Origin: Sambucus nigra
Taxonomy: Eukaryota; Streptophyta; Magnoliopsida; Dipsacales; Adoxaceae
Length of the DNA: 64,000 bases
NCBI GenBank assembly: GCA_949130495.1
Contig: OX422215.1
Coordinates: forward strand, 10,269,302-10,333,301
Direction of reading: 5' to 3'
In this document: positions 45,120-57,496 of the stretch, one piece after another
Position numbering within the stretch: the stretch's first letter is position 1
Layout: each line of letters opens with the position of its first letter
The notes under the pieces: generated by a model
Databases searched by the model: none
Seen by the model: the letters and a program-made list of their open reading frames with translations, nothing else
Told to the model about the DNA's origin: nothing
Program-made: the position numbers and the translations under genes

Positions 45120-47959
45120 TGTAAGAACCAAGATTTTTTCAAACCCTAATTTACTTACGACCATGATTTAAACCCTCACAAGATGTGTAAAATCAAAAGT
45201 ATTCTAAGAAGAAAGCCACTATGCTTAAAAACCTACGACTTTTTTAATTAACTTACGCCTTTTGAAGTTTCAGTTAATTACAAAAGAGTCCTTGAAATTT
45301 TCAAAGTAAGATAACTTGAGATATATTTAACCCATAAAACCCAACCATATATTAAATTTAACTTTTACACCTCAATTAACATAAAATCATAGTTTCAACC
45401 CTGGAAACTTTCTAAAATTAACAAAATACCCCTAAAGTTTACAAAAAGTGTACTTTTAGGGATATAAATGCAATTATATAATTGATAAAGGACTAAAATC
45501 AAAACCTACATGAATTTTGTTTCAAACCCTATCAGCATGGTACCCCACATCAGCACAAGAGGTTAAAAACACAATGAAAACTCTATGAATCCATGTTCAC
45601 CCCATTTACCAACAATTAAACCCCCCTAAACTAGTTCAAATCCTCCTCTTTTTAGCTCCAATCAAATCCTCACTTGAAATAGTTTAAATACCCATCGACC
45701 TAAGCAGTAAAAATTCACCCCACAGTTCAGTTTCAAATCTCAAAATATCCCGCAATTCAAGTAACTCATCATTTTATGATTCATTTTCAATTCTTTCAAT
45801 TCTAGTAGTTTTCTCCATAGTTAATATAGTTAGAACACTCATAATATGCAAGCTCTTACATGTAGAATGGCATGGGATAGTAAAAATTAGTAATAACACC
45901 ATTAAAGTTTGAGCTTTAATGTTGAAACTCAATATATTGCCTTAAACTTTGATTTGAAGCCATGGATAACTTCATTATGACCTAAGGATCTCAAGTGTAA
46001 TGGTTAGAATCCATGAATGTTCATATAGAGCTCAAATCAATCGAAAGTGATTTTAGAACTCAAAACCAATAAATTCAAAATTCTTAATGTACAATCCATC
46101 AAAATCTTTAAAACCAAAACAAAATTACTCTCATATATATCAGAAACCAAACCCAATTCATAAGAGACCTTGCCATACTCTAGAAATCCACAAAAGTGGG
46201 GTCAAATTTTCATGAAAAAACATAGTTTTAGAACTTGAGTTATACTGAATGTCAATCCATGAAACTTATATATTTGGATTCCTTATGAAAACTTAGGTTA
46301 AGTTTGTTAAGGAATCATCCCAAATGCTATAACAATGAAGGAGAAAACCCCAATTAAATATTGAAACCCTAAAAAGTCAAAATCGAGAGGTTGAAGATGA
46401 AGACTTTCTTCAGAAACCTTGACCACACGCATGAGGGCGCGTGGCCAATCAAGAAATTCTGATGTTTTCCCCAAAATTTTTATTTAATTTTTCTGATCAA
46501 AATGGTATAAAATAAGGCCATGTTTGGATATTCCTAGCCCAAGTTATATAAAATCAAGGTTTTTTCATAAGGAAATTTCTTTAAAATTACAAATCAACCC
46601 TTATAAACTTTTCTAACTTATGAGTTTTAACCCCAAACTTTGCCTACACATACATCAAACTATTTTAAGATAAAAACTCTCTTGCACCAATGTTCAATAA
46701 TGAGCTTAAGGTCACTATTTTAAATACCCAAAATAATTACAAATAAGCCCCCGGACTTTAACAAAGACAGTGTTAAATACAAAACTGACTGATTAACCCC
46801 TAATGATCATATACCATACATTGTATAACAGAAAATCAAGCCCCAATTATTTTGAATATCCCATTGTGACGACAATTCAACCCAATACCAAGCAAGTAGG
46901 TTTTTCCTACCTTTTCAGTATTATACTTTGCGTATTTAAAATACTGCTATTGATTTCACTACATGATAGCCACATTTACTCTGATTATGTGCATGTTATT
47001 ATACTTCCATACTACATATTTTGTTAACCATCATCAGTATTTGAATTATCACCATTACTTAAATTTAAGGATCTATTTTAACCCTTCTCATCAATAGTTA
47101 ATATCATGTACCTAATTGAATCAGTTTGCCCTAGCACTTTGTGCTATTTTTACTATAAGCATCAGTATTAACTAGGAAGTAGACTGACGTGTTATCCCAC
47201 AAAACTTTCTACTTGGCCAACTAGTCTCAGATGATTGAGAGCTGTGACTATTGCTACATACGTATGAGCGCCACTTTAATTGTGAGAATAGAGGATTTCT
47301 CTTCACCAAAAGTTTTAGAATTGATTGAATGATTATTATAAAGTTGACCGATGGCTTAAATACCTCTATACCCTTTAGTGAACTATTAAGAATTGGATTA
47401 TTAGTTCAAACTCTTTGACTTTCTTTAAACATGATCCTAACTAAACTGGTAATGTACTGTATTTATTAAAACGGACTAATCACTATAGAATTATGAGTTC
47501 TAACATTTTGATGTTCTATAATCCGATAAATATGGAACTATCATCTTATTATTCTCGAAATTTTAAACACTGATTCTATACACAATCCAACTCCCATTTA
47601 TATTTATATAATTGTTATAGAACTGGTAGATCATTCTTAGCATATTTGTGCTAATTCCTTCCTTCTTCAGATGCGCCAGGAGAAAGAATATAGTATATAT
47701 TCCATACAAGATACATAAACCAATTAACTGTTTGCGTATGTGACCGTATGGGTAGAGATTGAACCAGATGGGAGTAAGGTGTGGGGCTTTTCAATTTTTA
47801 TATTTTCATGTGTACTAGAAACGTGTAATTCACCCCTCGGTGGTTTGATCGTATGCAACATATTAATAATGAATAAAAAGTTATGTATTCCGCTTTAGCT
47901 TTAACTCATTGCTTTATGTGTACTTCTTGTTAATTCATACAAAAAAGCAGGGTGTCACG
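45120..47959 (+). repeat. 3' LTR of element G, 2840 bp
   Basis: TGTAAGAACCAAG to GGGTGTCACG, then TSD GCACC. It is homologous along its whole length to 28978-31793. The hairpin word near 46422 keeps the right arm (GCGCGTGG) that has decayed in the other LTR. Confidence 0.92.
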
Positions 47960-47964
47960 GCACC
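47960..47964. other. Right target-site duplication of element G (GCACC)
   Basis: Matches 28973-28977. Confidence 0.85.
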
Positions 47965-48897
47965 ATACTCATGTAATCTAGCTACAAGACTACAAATAAT
48001 GCAAATAGAGTCTTAATACTAAGAGTAAGGTTTTCCCATATCTAAAGGCTCCAATGGAGGTAGAAATGTTGGTGTAGGAGGAATAACCCCCACCTCCAAA
48101 GGTGGCCTTTAGGGGTTACCAAATGCATCCTCCAATAATGCTCCACGTGTGATCCATTCAAGCTTCCAAGCGAAATCCACTTCAAACTCCATGGAAGTTC
48201 CATTTTCATCTTCTCCAAAACTCCCAACAACACCTTAAAAATTCGTCACTCTTCTTTAACAATGGTGGAAATGCGTGTATATGGTTTAAATATGGTGGAA
48301 TACCCTAAGAAAATGGTGGTTTATGATTGATGTATGGTGGAGGAATTGGGGGGGGGGGGGGGGGGGAGAATCCCTCCCATGGTGGAAGACCACCCCCTTC
48401 CCTCTCTATCTCTTCTTGAATTTTTCTCCCAATAAAATGCCCCAAACAAGCCTTATAAAACCCATTCAAAACCCAAAAATCCAATTTCCCAATCTGAGTT
48501 GATCTGGGCTTGACAGCACACCAAATAATGGGCCAAAAATATGACAAAACGCAAGGGCAATCTGATTAAAAATTCTCGAGATACGGTATTTGAACGAGAT
48601 GCCTCTCTTTCTCGATCAACATCTCCACCTCGTTCGAAGTTTATCTTTCATGGCCTTCGCGCGACATGGTATTGTAATGCGGTGAGATCTAGTTTGAAGT
48701 TCTGCTTCTCACGACTTTCGCGCAAGATGTCCATCTCGCTTATAAGGATAGGCCAATGTCATTATAACGGCCCTTTATTATTTTTCTTTTATTTTTCTTC
48801 TATTTCTAGACCACGTGTTCCTGATAATTTCTCATTAGTCTTTATTCCATTACAACTTATACAAAATTTGATTGAATTACTGGGACAGGGTATTACA
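47965..48897 (-). repeat. Solo LTR R, right part (LTR 5' end)
   Basis: It continues R after element G and ends TATTACA, which reads TGTAATACCCTG as the LTR start on the minus strand. A run of about 18 G lies at about 48348-48367. A cassette with TTGAACGAGATG, TCTCGATCAAC and CTCGTTCGAAG lies at 48574-48735. The 132-codon frame at 48541-48939 crosses the LTR end and is not called. Confidence 0.8.
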
Positions 48898-48902
48898 CCA
48901 AC
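48898..48902. other. Right target-site duplication of solo LTR R (CCAAC)
   Basis: Matches 26748-26752. Confidence 0.8.
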
Positions 48903-49103
48903 TATCTTTGTTATTGGAGCCTCTTGTGCGCAGGCCTGAAATGACTTCTCGTAAACTTTCTCCCTCTCCTAATGATAAGGGCTATGGGTTGGGGTACTAC
49001 GGGTTGTATCTTATGCCTGGCTAATACTAAGCCATCTTAAACTTCCTAATTTATCAACTACGATAAATTATTGTGCCCGAAAGTAATACTGCACCCAGGC
49101 ATC
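48903..49103 (-). pseudogene. Gag fragment of element Q (other side of insertion R)
   Basis: On the minus strand a short basic stretch (RKFTRSHFRPAHKRLQ) leads to R and would continue into the zinc-knuckle remnant at 26690-26752. This supports R having split one gag. It is cut on its other side by LTR M'. Confidence 0.5.
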
Positions 49104-49311
49104 TGTGACACCCCCGCCTAATTTAATCACAGGTGATCAGTCCTTTATCAAAATAAACAGGAATTGCATATTGTCCATTCTCAGCATCACTGTTGAAAAT
49201 TATTTAATTTACTAACCACCTATGTGAAATTAAGCTGGTGCCAAATTTTATCTTGTTATTAACTTAAGAACATGCGGAAATAAAGCTAAAATATTTTAAC
49301 CAAACCATCCA

Positions 49312-49314
49312 CAC

Positions 49315-49387
<73 letters not shown>
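49312..49387. repeat. (AAT)n microsatellite in LTR M'
   Basis: About 24 uninterrupted units. LTR M has a run at the same place (56866-56936), so it predates the insertion of M. Confidence 0.9.
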
Positions 49388-50475
49388 GTCTGAACAATCC
49401 ACGACAAATATATGAATAAATAAGACCGAATAAACCATCGGTTCCCAAAACAATTAATCCAACTACAATCTGAAGTAAATAAAACTGAATCTCAACACAT
49501 TTTGAAAGGGTAACATGCCCAAAGGAAAATAGTGAGATAAATATCCTAACTAGGAATGAATAAGCTGAAGCATCTAAATCAAATCCTGCAAGTGTCCACA
49601 ATGCTGCAGCTACGCATACTAGGAAAGAGTCCACAAGTTGTGCGTCCCTATGGATGGACACTTAAAATTATTTTGGAAAATATTTTAACACGGGTCAGAG
49701 CCCACGAAAACCTTTTGAAAATATTTTTCAAGCGATTAAAATGCAGTAATGTAAATATGCATGAACCCTTTTCATATTTAAGCTAGTGTTGCACTCTCTT
49801 GATATATAGCTCACCCCTCAATTAATGTGCGCACCCACCGCTTACCCTTTACCCCACTAGTTATGCTACCCACCCAACTAGTCTTGGTACACCCTTTCTA
49901 ACTTGCCACTCTAACCCGACTATTCCTTACTTTGATTTATAAGTTATTGTACTCATTAACTTATTTAATCAATTAAAGTTTAATTAGTTATATAACCTTC
50001 ACACTAGTTATATATGAATAAATTCACACATTATGTATTTATCTCGTATATAATTATTTACTTGTATTATATACGTACTAAAATACTAGAACATTCACAC
50101 ACATGTCACGTATAATAACCATCACTTCCGAGTTATAACTCATAAGATGCTTGTCTATAAAATGCTATCATCCCAGGCATGCTCACTCTATCCCGGTTAC
50201 CATAAATCGATAAACTCATACCGAAATAGGTAAATAAATCACAAACATAGTGGAGGCGATCATACTTCCCCCGAGAGTGAGACCGAATCTTACCCAAAAT
50301 GTCTCCACTTAAAAATAAATCACACAATAAAAACCATGGATGATATGATTTTGGGACTCTACTCTCCCTACATTCACTAGCTAGGGGATTCACCCACATC
50401 ATGCAACCTCCTATGATAGCACTAGAGGGGTATGTATTCACAAAAATCTTTAACACCGATATTCAATATGCATAC

Positions 50476-50478
<3 letters not shown>

Positions 50479-50536
<58 letters not shown>
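50479..50536. repeat. (AT)n microsatellite
   Basis: About 28 AT units in LTR M'. Confidence 0.9.
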
Positions 50537-50537
<1 letters not shown>

Positions 50538-50918
50538 TATCACACTATCTGTATATATATAATTAAATTAAATTCGGCTAACCCGTGCCTAACTCCCATA
50601 GCACTAGCCGATAATACCCTAGTCTATTTCCGTGACTTTATATTTAATTAATTACACATTAATTAATTTTTTATTAACGTAGTGTCACTCCACTACAATA
50701 TCTGAACTCACTCACTTGGTCCTCATTTTACCACTTTAGAATTTATTACACAAAATTCCTTTAATAAGTTTCACGCCCTTATTTAGCCTTTTATTCCTTA
50801 ATGCCATTCTCCCAAGACCCTAGACACTAAGTTCTGTTAAAATTTTCACTAATTAAATCCCTTTACAAAAGAATTAAGGTTATATAATAAAAACTAATGG
50901 AACCATCAAAAACCAAGG

Positions 50919-50960
50919 GCCATCGATCGATCGATCAAATGGGTCGATCGATCGATCAAG
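50919..50960 (-). repeat. GTCGATCGATCGA cassette in LTR M'
   Basis: Two blocks, CATCGATCGATCGATC and GGTCGATCGATCGATC. The same word and the same flanking GGGTC as in LTR S, about 445 nt downstream of the donor-like motif. Confidence 0.85.
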
Positions 50961-51555
50961 GCAGACAACTTCTTCCTCGCAGCGAATTATGCCATTGTTG
51001 TTCATCTGAGTTCCAAGTTTTCAACCCAGAACTTAATCCAACCATCCCCAAAAGTCAACCACTTTATTAAATAGGTTCTAACCACAAATCAATCATCTAA
51101 TCATTATTTATTATCATAAAAATTACCAAATCCCAAATTGGGTTTTCACGGGTTTCATTTAATCGTTATTTCAATAATCGATTCTATGATCCAAATAAAT
51201 CAACATCTGCTATTGGGTTTTTAATATAATTCAAATTCCAACAACACTGAATCATACTAAATAATTAGTTGAACCTTTTATCTACACATAATGTCCAATT
51301 CACTAAAAACCTAATTTTTCCTGTGTACCCACCCAAAAATGAATTTTTGATCACACCCACTATGATATGAATTGAAATACTGCAATTCAAAATAAAAGCA
51401 AGTTAGCCACTTGCCTGATTAGATTCGTAGGGTCTGATTACGTTGATGTAGAAGGTGAATTTGACAAAAGCACCTCAATCCCTCTTTGATTTGGCTCCCA
51501 AAATCTCCCCACTTCCTTCCTCTTATTTTTTCTCAAGCTCTAAGGTTTTCAGTTT

Positions 51556-52852
51556 GAGTTATCTCAGCAATGAAGAACTGTGCATACTGTCTCATCTCAA
51601 AATCTAAAAAAAATTGGTAGAAAGTGGGCCACCTTAGTTTACCGATCCAATATCACCCAAATGGAGTCATGACCTCGCTGCGATAACAGTAGCCCGTAAA
51701 TGATATCCATGGAAATTATATCCAACTTCTACACTAGAATCTCAAGTGGGTGAAACTTCCCCATCGACCTCTTGTGGTCTACCTTCACTAGATAGCAGGT
51801 AACACACTTCGACACAAACTACGCTATGTATTACTTTATCCTCGACCACCAATACTACTAGCGCATATCCTGGTACATCTTATCCCCATCGGGATGTACC
51901 ACAAATCTAGACCCTTGAGAATCTGACATCACTGCATGCCTCAAATTCTCATCCTCTAGAACCACGAGTCTCCCATTAAAATGAAAATCACCCTTTAAAC
52001 TGATTGAGTAGGACTCTTCCCCATAAGCTAACAACCGGTGAATCCTATCATGGTAATATTGATCCCCTACATGTGTCTTCACTACCCTCAGAACAATCCC
52101 GCGTGTGAAAGATAATGTGGATATGCAAGCCCTGGCAATCTCATCATCGTGTCGAAGCTCTCTCCACTTTGCCTTCCAAACTTCTGTTATCTTCCCCGTA
52201 GGCCATTGGCACACGTCTGCCACCACGTTAGGATTCCCAGGATGATACTGAATATAAAACTAGTAATCCTTTATAAACTCCAACAACCTCATCTGCCTCA
52301 TATTCAGATCCTTTTGCGTGAAAAGATACTGAAGAGATCTATGGTCCGTGAATATGGTAAATTACTCCCCTAAAACATAGTGTCTCCAGATCCTCAAGGC
52401 AAACACCACTGCTGCTAAATCCAATTTATGCGTGGGGTAATTCCTCTCATGGGGCTTAAGATTACGGGATTCATAAGCAATATAGATCTCCTCATGCTAT
52501 AATACACTCCTAAGTCCCTACAAGGATGCATCAGTGTAGACACGATATTCCACTCCTCCCCTAGGCAGTGCAAGTACAGGTGCTGAGATCAATTTATCCT
52601 TTAGCGCATCAAAGGCTAACTGACAATGGTCATCCTAAACAAACGGAACCTCGTTGTGAGTCAGTTTCATCAATGAACCTATAATATTTGAGAAACCCTT
52701 AACGAATCGTCGATAATATCCTACCAGCCCCAAAACATTGCGAACCTCGGTCAGTGTCGTGGGTTGTCCCCACTCCCTCACTGCCGATACCTTACTTGGA
52801 TCAATATTAATACCCCTATCATACACAATGTGCCCTAAAAATTGTACCTCCC
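51556..52852 (-). pseudogene. Element M: RT end, RNase H, linker and integrase start
   Basis: Reading leftward from 52852: the VQFLGH motif, then [20 protein letters not shown] (52635-52826), RNase H with [26 protein letters not shown] and [15 protein letters not shown], and the linker (51858-52226, with SQGSRFVVHPDGDKMYQDMR). Integrase follows to the core (SMDI, GHDSIWVILDR, TKVAHFLP) and a last recognisable RQYAQFFIAEI near 51580. It then stops at the LTR M' junction, so two core acids and the chromodomain are gone. Stops are scattered. Confidence 0.85.
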
Positions 52853-53488
52853 TGTAGAGGGTAAAAATCCCGAGCTAAAGCTCTGATGCCAATTTTTGGA
52901 GGGTAAAAGTCCCAAGATAAAGCTTTGATACCAATTTTAAAGTGCGTGATATTGATTATTTATTTAATTTGCAAATTCCAATTTGAAACCTATTTAATTA
53001 GAGTCAATCTTTGATCTAAATTTTATTAAACCCTAAACATGCATATATGTTGATAAATTAAACATTCAATCACAAATCAAGCGGAAAATAAGATTCGGGA
53101 AAAAAAAACTTTTGGGTAAAACCTTTTATTTCACTATCTAACGTAAATCACAACTTACAATTATATAGCAAAATCTGCAATGAATCTCCCATAGAAAATC
53201 CACATAGATCGCAGTCTAGCACCAATAAAGATCCCCTCAAGAACCTCAATGACCGCAGTCGCCAGCAAGTAGCTCATGTAAGAACTACCAATCCAACAGT
53301 AGATATGGCACTCCACAAAGATAAACTTGCACAAAATTATTTGGTTTCCACAAACGATTCACAGAAGTATTGGGATGTTTTGGTGAATCAAAAATTAGGT
53401 TTTTAGACCTAAACGATGTAAGAATAAAATTCTACAGATTTACAGTTTTCGTGTATCAGAAGTCTTAATGAAAAAGGTCTCCAAAATA

Positions 53489-53499
53489 GGTATTTATAG
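53489..53499 (-). promoter_or_regulatory. TATA box of LTR U
   Basis: CTATAAATACC, identical to the box in LTR T. Confidence 0.7.
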
Positions 53500-53526
53500 C
53501 AAAACAAACTTCTTGAGGCGGTGGAG

Positions 53527-53722
53527 GTCGTTCGAATGACTTCTCAATGTCGTTTGAATGAAATTGGACGTCGTTACTAGCTACCTAAGAAAAGACCTTT
53601 AAAAACAAAAAATAATATGTGGTCATTTAAAGCAAAAAAGGAAATTACCTTTCGAGTGATATCAAATGACATGTTATCTCATTAGAAATAGTCATTTGAA
53701 TGACTTAACAATGTCGTTTGAA
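53527..53722 (-). repeat. GTCATTCxAACGAC cassette in LTR U
   Basis: GGTCGTTCGAATGACTT, ATGTCGTTTGAATGAA, GTCATTTGAATGACTT and ATGTCGTTTGAATGAC. The words are near-palindromic and lie within about 200 bp immediately upstream (in LTR sense) of the TATA box. Confidence 0.8.
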
Positions 53723-54021
53723 TGACATAAAAAAATTTATATTAAAACGCTCGTCTAGAGGTCTTTAATAGATATTTTGACGTAGAAAAAATGCCTCAGT
53801 TTGATATTAATAGTTTCAAAAAATATACCAATGCTTAAGTAAAGCATTTACGAAATTTTAAGACATTCTATATGAAATTGTACCTTATGTCACGCATATG
53901 TTGAAGATACTTGAGATTCGAATCCATCTTCTTGAATAATGAACGTGAAATTCTTCGACGGTTGTAGTGGTATACGACATATTTTATATAAACTATGGAC
54001 TATAGAAATTATGTCCTTACA

Positions 54022-54700
54022 CTCCTAAAGCCAAAACCCACACTTCTCAAACTTCACGTACAACTGGTGATCTTGAAGTTTTTGGAAAACTATCCATGAA
54101 TGCTCGATATGCTTGTCCTCAGAGTGAGTAAACTAGAATATCATCGATGAACACTATCAGAAACTGGTCGAGAAACTCTATGAAAACCCAGTTCATCAGA
54201 TCCATGAACACTATTGTCGCATTGGTGAGCCCAAATGGCATCACCCTAAACTCATAGGACCCATATCGTGTTAAAAAGGAAGTCTTACGAACGTCCTCCT
54301 CCCTGACGCATAAACGATGATAACCAGACCTCAAATATATCTTGGAGAAGTGAGTTACTCCCCTCATCTGGTCAAAAAGATCATTGATCTAAGGTACTTA
54401 TTTGGTATCGTGACCTCGTTAAACTCTCTATAATTGATACACAACCAAAGCGATCCATCCCTGTTCTTCATAAACAACACCGATGCACCCCATGGTGATG
54501 TACTCCATCTAACGAAACCCTGCCCCAGGATCTGCTAAATCTGCTCCCTTAACTCTCGCATCTTGGATGGGTCCATACGATAAGGCGCTTAGGCGATAGG
54601 CCTCATACTCGTCATTAAATCAATGACGAACTCAATTTCCTGGCTAAGCAACATCTCGGGTATCTCTTGAAAAACATCCTTAAACTTGTTCACTTTTGGA
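54022..54700 (-). pseudogene. Reverse transcriptase of element M
   Basis: Frame 54119-54367 has [14 protein letters not shown], then [18 protein letters not shown] and FIDDILVYS. The first catalytic Asp of the [10 protein letters not shown] motif is Tyr. The upstream part to 54700 is readable only with stops. LTR U interrupts it at 54021. Confidence 0.85.
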
Positions 54701-55199
54701 ATTGATTCTAGAGATAAACCACCTCCTGTGTGGTCTCCTCTTCAATGTAATATAGATGTGTGCCCGACCCTCCCTTGGGAAGTGGCATCACCACTAAGAA
54801 AATCTCCTTCCCAGGGATAAAGAACACAATAGTCCTCCCGCAACAATCCACCATCGCCCGGTATCCATTAAGGCAATCCATACCCAGAATGACGTTGTAC
54901 CCTTGCATATCTAACACAAGAAGTTCGGAAGCTAAACATAATCTACCCACGTCAATATCCACACCCTTTTAGATCGAGTGTATGAGTGACCCACTACCTA
55001 ATGGTCACCCCACACACCTACAAAGACTACCAGCTATCTTTAATTGGAAGGTAGCTCGTTCAAATCTAGTCGCTATGAAAGAATGTGATGCCTTAGTATC
55101 AAATAGAATCCTACCCTCAAGCCCATGAATAGGAAACATACCATCTACTGCTAGTGGTTTCAGTGGGGCATACTATATGGATGCTTCTCAAATATTATA
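54701..55199 (-). pseudogene. Protease of element M
   Basis: The active site reads FDTKASHSFIA (about 55070-55100) in place of DTGA, so Gly is replaced by Lys. The later part (54708-54962) has YNVILGMDCLNGYRAMVDC and ends in the family-specific THLYYIEEE. Inactive. Confidence 0.82.
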
Positions 55200-56471
55200 G
55201 ACACGTCCGTATTGTAACTACCATTATTGTGGTGGGGAGCGTTGGGCTGCTGCTATAGGTGGCCTCTGTGCCTGCGGCTCCTACGGAACACCCTGTTGTT
55301 GCGGTCCTCTACCCCTCTGGGGACACTCTATCTTCATGTGACCTACTTGCATGCACGCAAAATAATTCCCCTACAAGCCACCCTACCTCTAGCCCTGCTA
55401 GCCCTGTCGAGGCTGTGTCTACTACTGGCCCTGATGGCCCCAGCCTTACTGGCCTCCCACATTATTCTCTTGGTCCTGGCGACCTTGAGGAACGTGCTGC
55501 TGAGGACTCTGCTACCCCTGCTTGAAACCTCCCTCGGGTTGATAACCCCAAGACCTAAACCTCTTGGCCTAATCCCCCGATTGGGAATCCTGTCCTTGAT
55601 GTGTGCATGACTATTGCTGCTGCTGGGGTGCTCCGCTAGCAATTCTTCCCCCTGCCTTACCCGACTAGATAAGCTTACCTCCTAGCTTGCTCCCTTTAAT
55701 ATGGAAGTGATAGTCCTGAAAGTGTAACAGTGTTGCATCGATGATATCTGTATAAGTCACCAATGCAGGGTTGCCAAACAAATGTTGCCTAATCCTCCAG
55801 GCTAAACCATCTATAAACTTCACCTTCTTCCTTTCCTAATTGTTCACTTCGTCTGGAATAAAATTAGTTAAATGAGTGTACTCATTATACTCAGCTACTG
55901 AGCTGTCTCCCTGAGTCACCTCACTGAACCTCATCTGTATCTCTGTCTCAACTATTAACGAAAAGTATTTGCGATCAAACCACACACAGAACTCTGTAAT
56001 AGACATCGTGTCCCTCTCCTCCACGGTGATAACTACCTCCCACCACTATAAGGTTGCCCTGACCAATCTGAATGTGGCTAACATCTACTTCTGCACGTCA
56101 CTGTAGTCGACCAGACGTAGGTGGCATTGTATATCTTTATTATACTGGCATATCACAATCATGTCTGAGCTCCACTAAAACTATAGTGGGTAGCCCTTCT
56201 AAAAATCCTCCCCAGCCCTCTGCCAATTGGAAGGCCCCGGGTGGGCTTGGGGAACTGGTGCCATTGGCTGTGGTGGCTACTTGGCCTGTGGAAAATGGAG
56301 AGACATGGCAGTCATCGCCGCATTAACTGCATGTGCCACTATCGCTTCCACCTCTGCAGATGACATTATCCCCTATGGTGGCTATGGTTGTAGTGCATAT
56401 GGCTCCTGCTGAGCCTCCCTTACCTCGCCTATAGCTGCTACCCACGCTGGACATCCTCCTTAAGGTGGAAT
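55200..56471 (-). pseudogene. Gag of element M
   Basis: The start codon is probably ATT at 56471 (ATTCCACC, original ATGCCACC), directly after TTTTTCAG. Homologous to the gag of element B: AEVEAIVAHAVNAAMTAM, VEERDTMSITEFCVWFDRKY and AEYNEYTHLTNFIPDEV. A Gly/Ser-rich tail and a zinc knuckle with the first Cys lost (YFACMQVGHMKIEC, about 55330-55375) follow. Several stops. Confidence 0.82.
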
Positions 56472-56641
56472 CTGAAAAATTATCAAATTGTATGAGTTCA
56501 CAATCGATACAAATATAACAATAGAAGAACGTAATCTCAAATGCGTAATCATGAATGCAACAGTCCTAATAATAGAACTCTAATTTAAAAACTCTAAAAT
56601 CGTAGTAATCCCCACAGATCCTATGAACACTAGAACCTGAT

Positions 56642-56653
56642 GCTCTGATACCA
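56642..56653 (-). other. Primer-binding site of element M
   Basis: TGGTATCAGAGC on the minus strand, two bases from the LTR end at 56656. Confidence 0.92.
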
Positions 56654-56655
56654 TC

Positions 56656-56864
56656 TGTGACACCCTGATCAATTTAATCACGGGTGATCAGTCCTTTATC
56701 AAACTAAATAGGAATCACATATGGTTTATTCTCAGCATCACAGTTGAAAATTATTTAATTTACTAACCACCTATATGAAATTAAGCTGGTGTCAAAATTT
56801 TATCTTGTTATAAACTTAACACCATGCGGAAATAAAGCTAAAACATTTTAACCAAACCATCCAC

Positions 56865-56936
<72 letters not shown>

Positions 56937-57496
56937 GTCTGAACAATTTACTATAAATATATAAATAAATAAAACGGAATAAACCATCGATTCCCAAAAT
57001 AATTAATCCAACTACAATATGAAATAAATAAAATTGAATCTCAACACAATCTGATAAGTAAACTAAAGTAATGAAGAGTCTGAAAGGTCAACACACCAAA
57101 AGGAAAATACTAAGATAAAGCTGCTAACTAGGAATGAATAAGCTGAAGCTTCTAAATCAAATCCCTGCAAGCGTCCACAATGTTGCAGATGTGCATCCCT
57201 AAAAAGAGTCCTTAAGCTGGGCATACCTGTGGCTGGACACCTAAAATTGTTTTGGAAAATATTTTGACACGTTTCAGAGCCCAAGAAAACCTTTTGAAAA
57301 TATTTTGCAAGTGATTGAATTGCAATGTAAATATTCATGAACCCTTTTCATATTTAAGGTAGTGTCACACTCTCTTGAGATATAGCTCACTCCTCAACAA
57401 ATTTCCACACCTATCACTTACCCTCTACCCCACTAGTTATGATACCCACATAACTAGTCTTGGTACACCGTTTCTAACTTGCCACTCTAACCCGAG
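56656..57496 (-). repeat. 5' LTR of element M, truncated
   Basis: It matches LTR M' from 49104 for about 840 bp, including the (AAT)n run at about 56866-56936. It ends abruptly at 57496 (CCACTCTAACCCGA), where gag of element N begins. Confidence 0.85.

Larger units (their letters stand above)
28978..47959 (+). mobile_element. Element G: full-length Ty3/gypsy chromovirus, 18,982 bp including nested V
   Basis: Two direct LTRs of about 2.8 kb with a matching GCACC TSD bound a gag-protease-RT-RNase H-integrase-chromodomain order. Net of V (about 7.9 kb) it is about 11 kb. By eye the LTRs differ at roughly one base in ten, so the insertion is old. It is nested in solo LTR R. Confidence 0.9.
49104..51555 (-). 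repeat. LTR M', 3' LTR of element M, 5'-truncated
   Basis: It ends GGGTGTCACA on the minus strand (plus TGTGACACCCC at 49104) and matches LTR M (56656 onward). It carries an (AAT)n run at about 49312-49387, an (AT)n run at about 50479-50536, a donor-like AGGCAAGTGG at 51407-51416 and a GATCGATCGA cassette at 50919-50960. Its start (TGTAATACCCC) is missing, and it is fused at about 51555 to integrase. The poly-Leu frame on its minus strand (49296-49661) is a translation of the (AAT)n run. Confidence 0.8.
52853..54021 (-). repeat. Solo LTR U, copia-like, inserted in the RT of element M
   Basis: On the minus strand TGTAAGGACATA to CCCTCTACA, flanked by CTCCC and CTCCT (TSD with one mismatch). 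RT motifs of M resume exactly on both sides (CGFWL right, VQFLG left). TATA box CTATAAATACC at plus 53489-53499. Its last 41 bp are duplicated in tandem (TTGGTATCAAAGCTTTA and TTGGCATCAGAGCTTTA). A GTCATTCAAACGAC cassette sits upstream of the TATA box. Confidence 0.8.

Noticed and set aside
48541..48939. 132-codon plus-strand frame
   Set aside because: It crosses the boundary of solo LTR R into the Q gag remnant and has no motif.
49296..49661. Minus-strand frame with a long poly-Leu run, like a membrane segment
   Set aside because: It is the translated (AAT)n microsatellite in LTR M'.
55227..55610. Plus-strand frames of 127 and 88 codons
   Set aside because: Antisense of the Gln/Gly-rich gag of element M, where the low-complexity code keeps several frames open.
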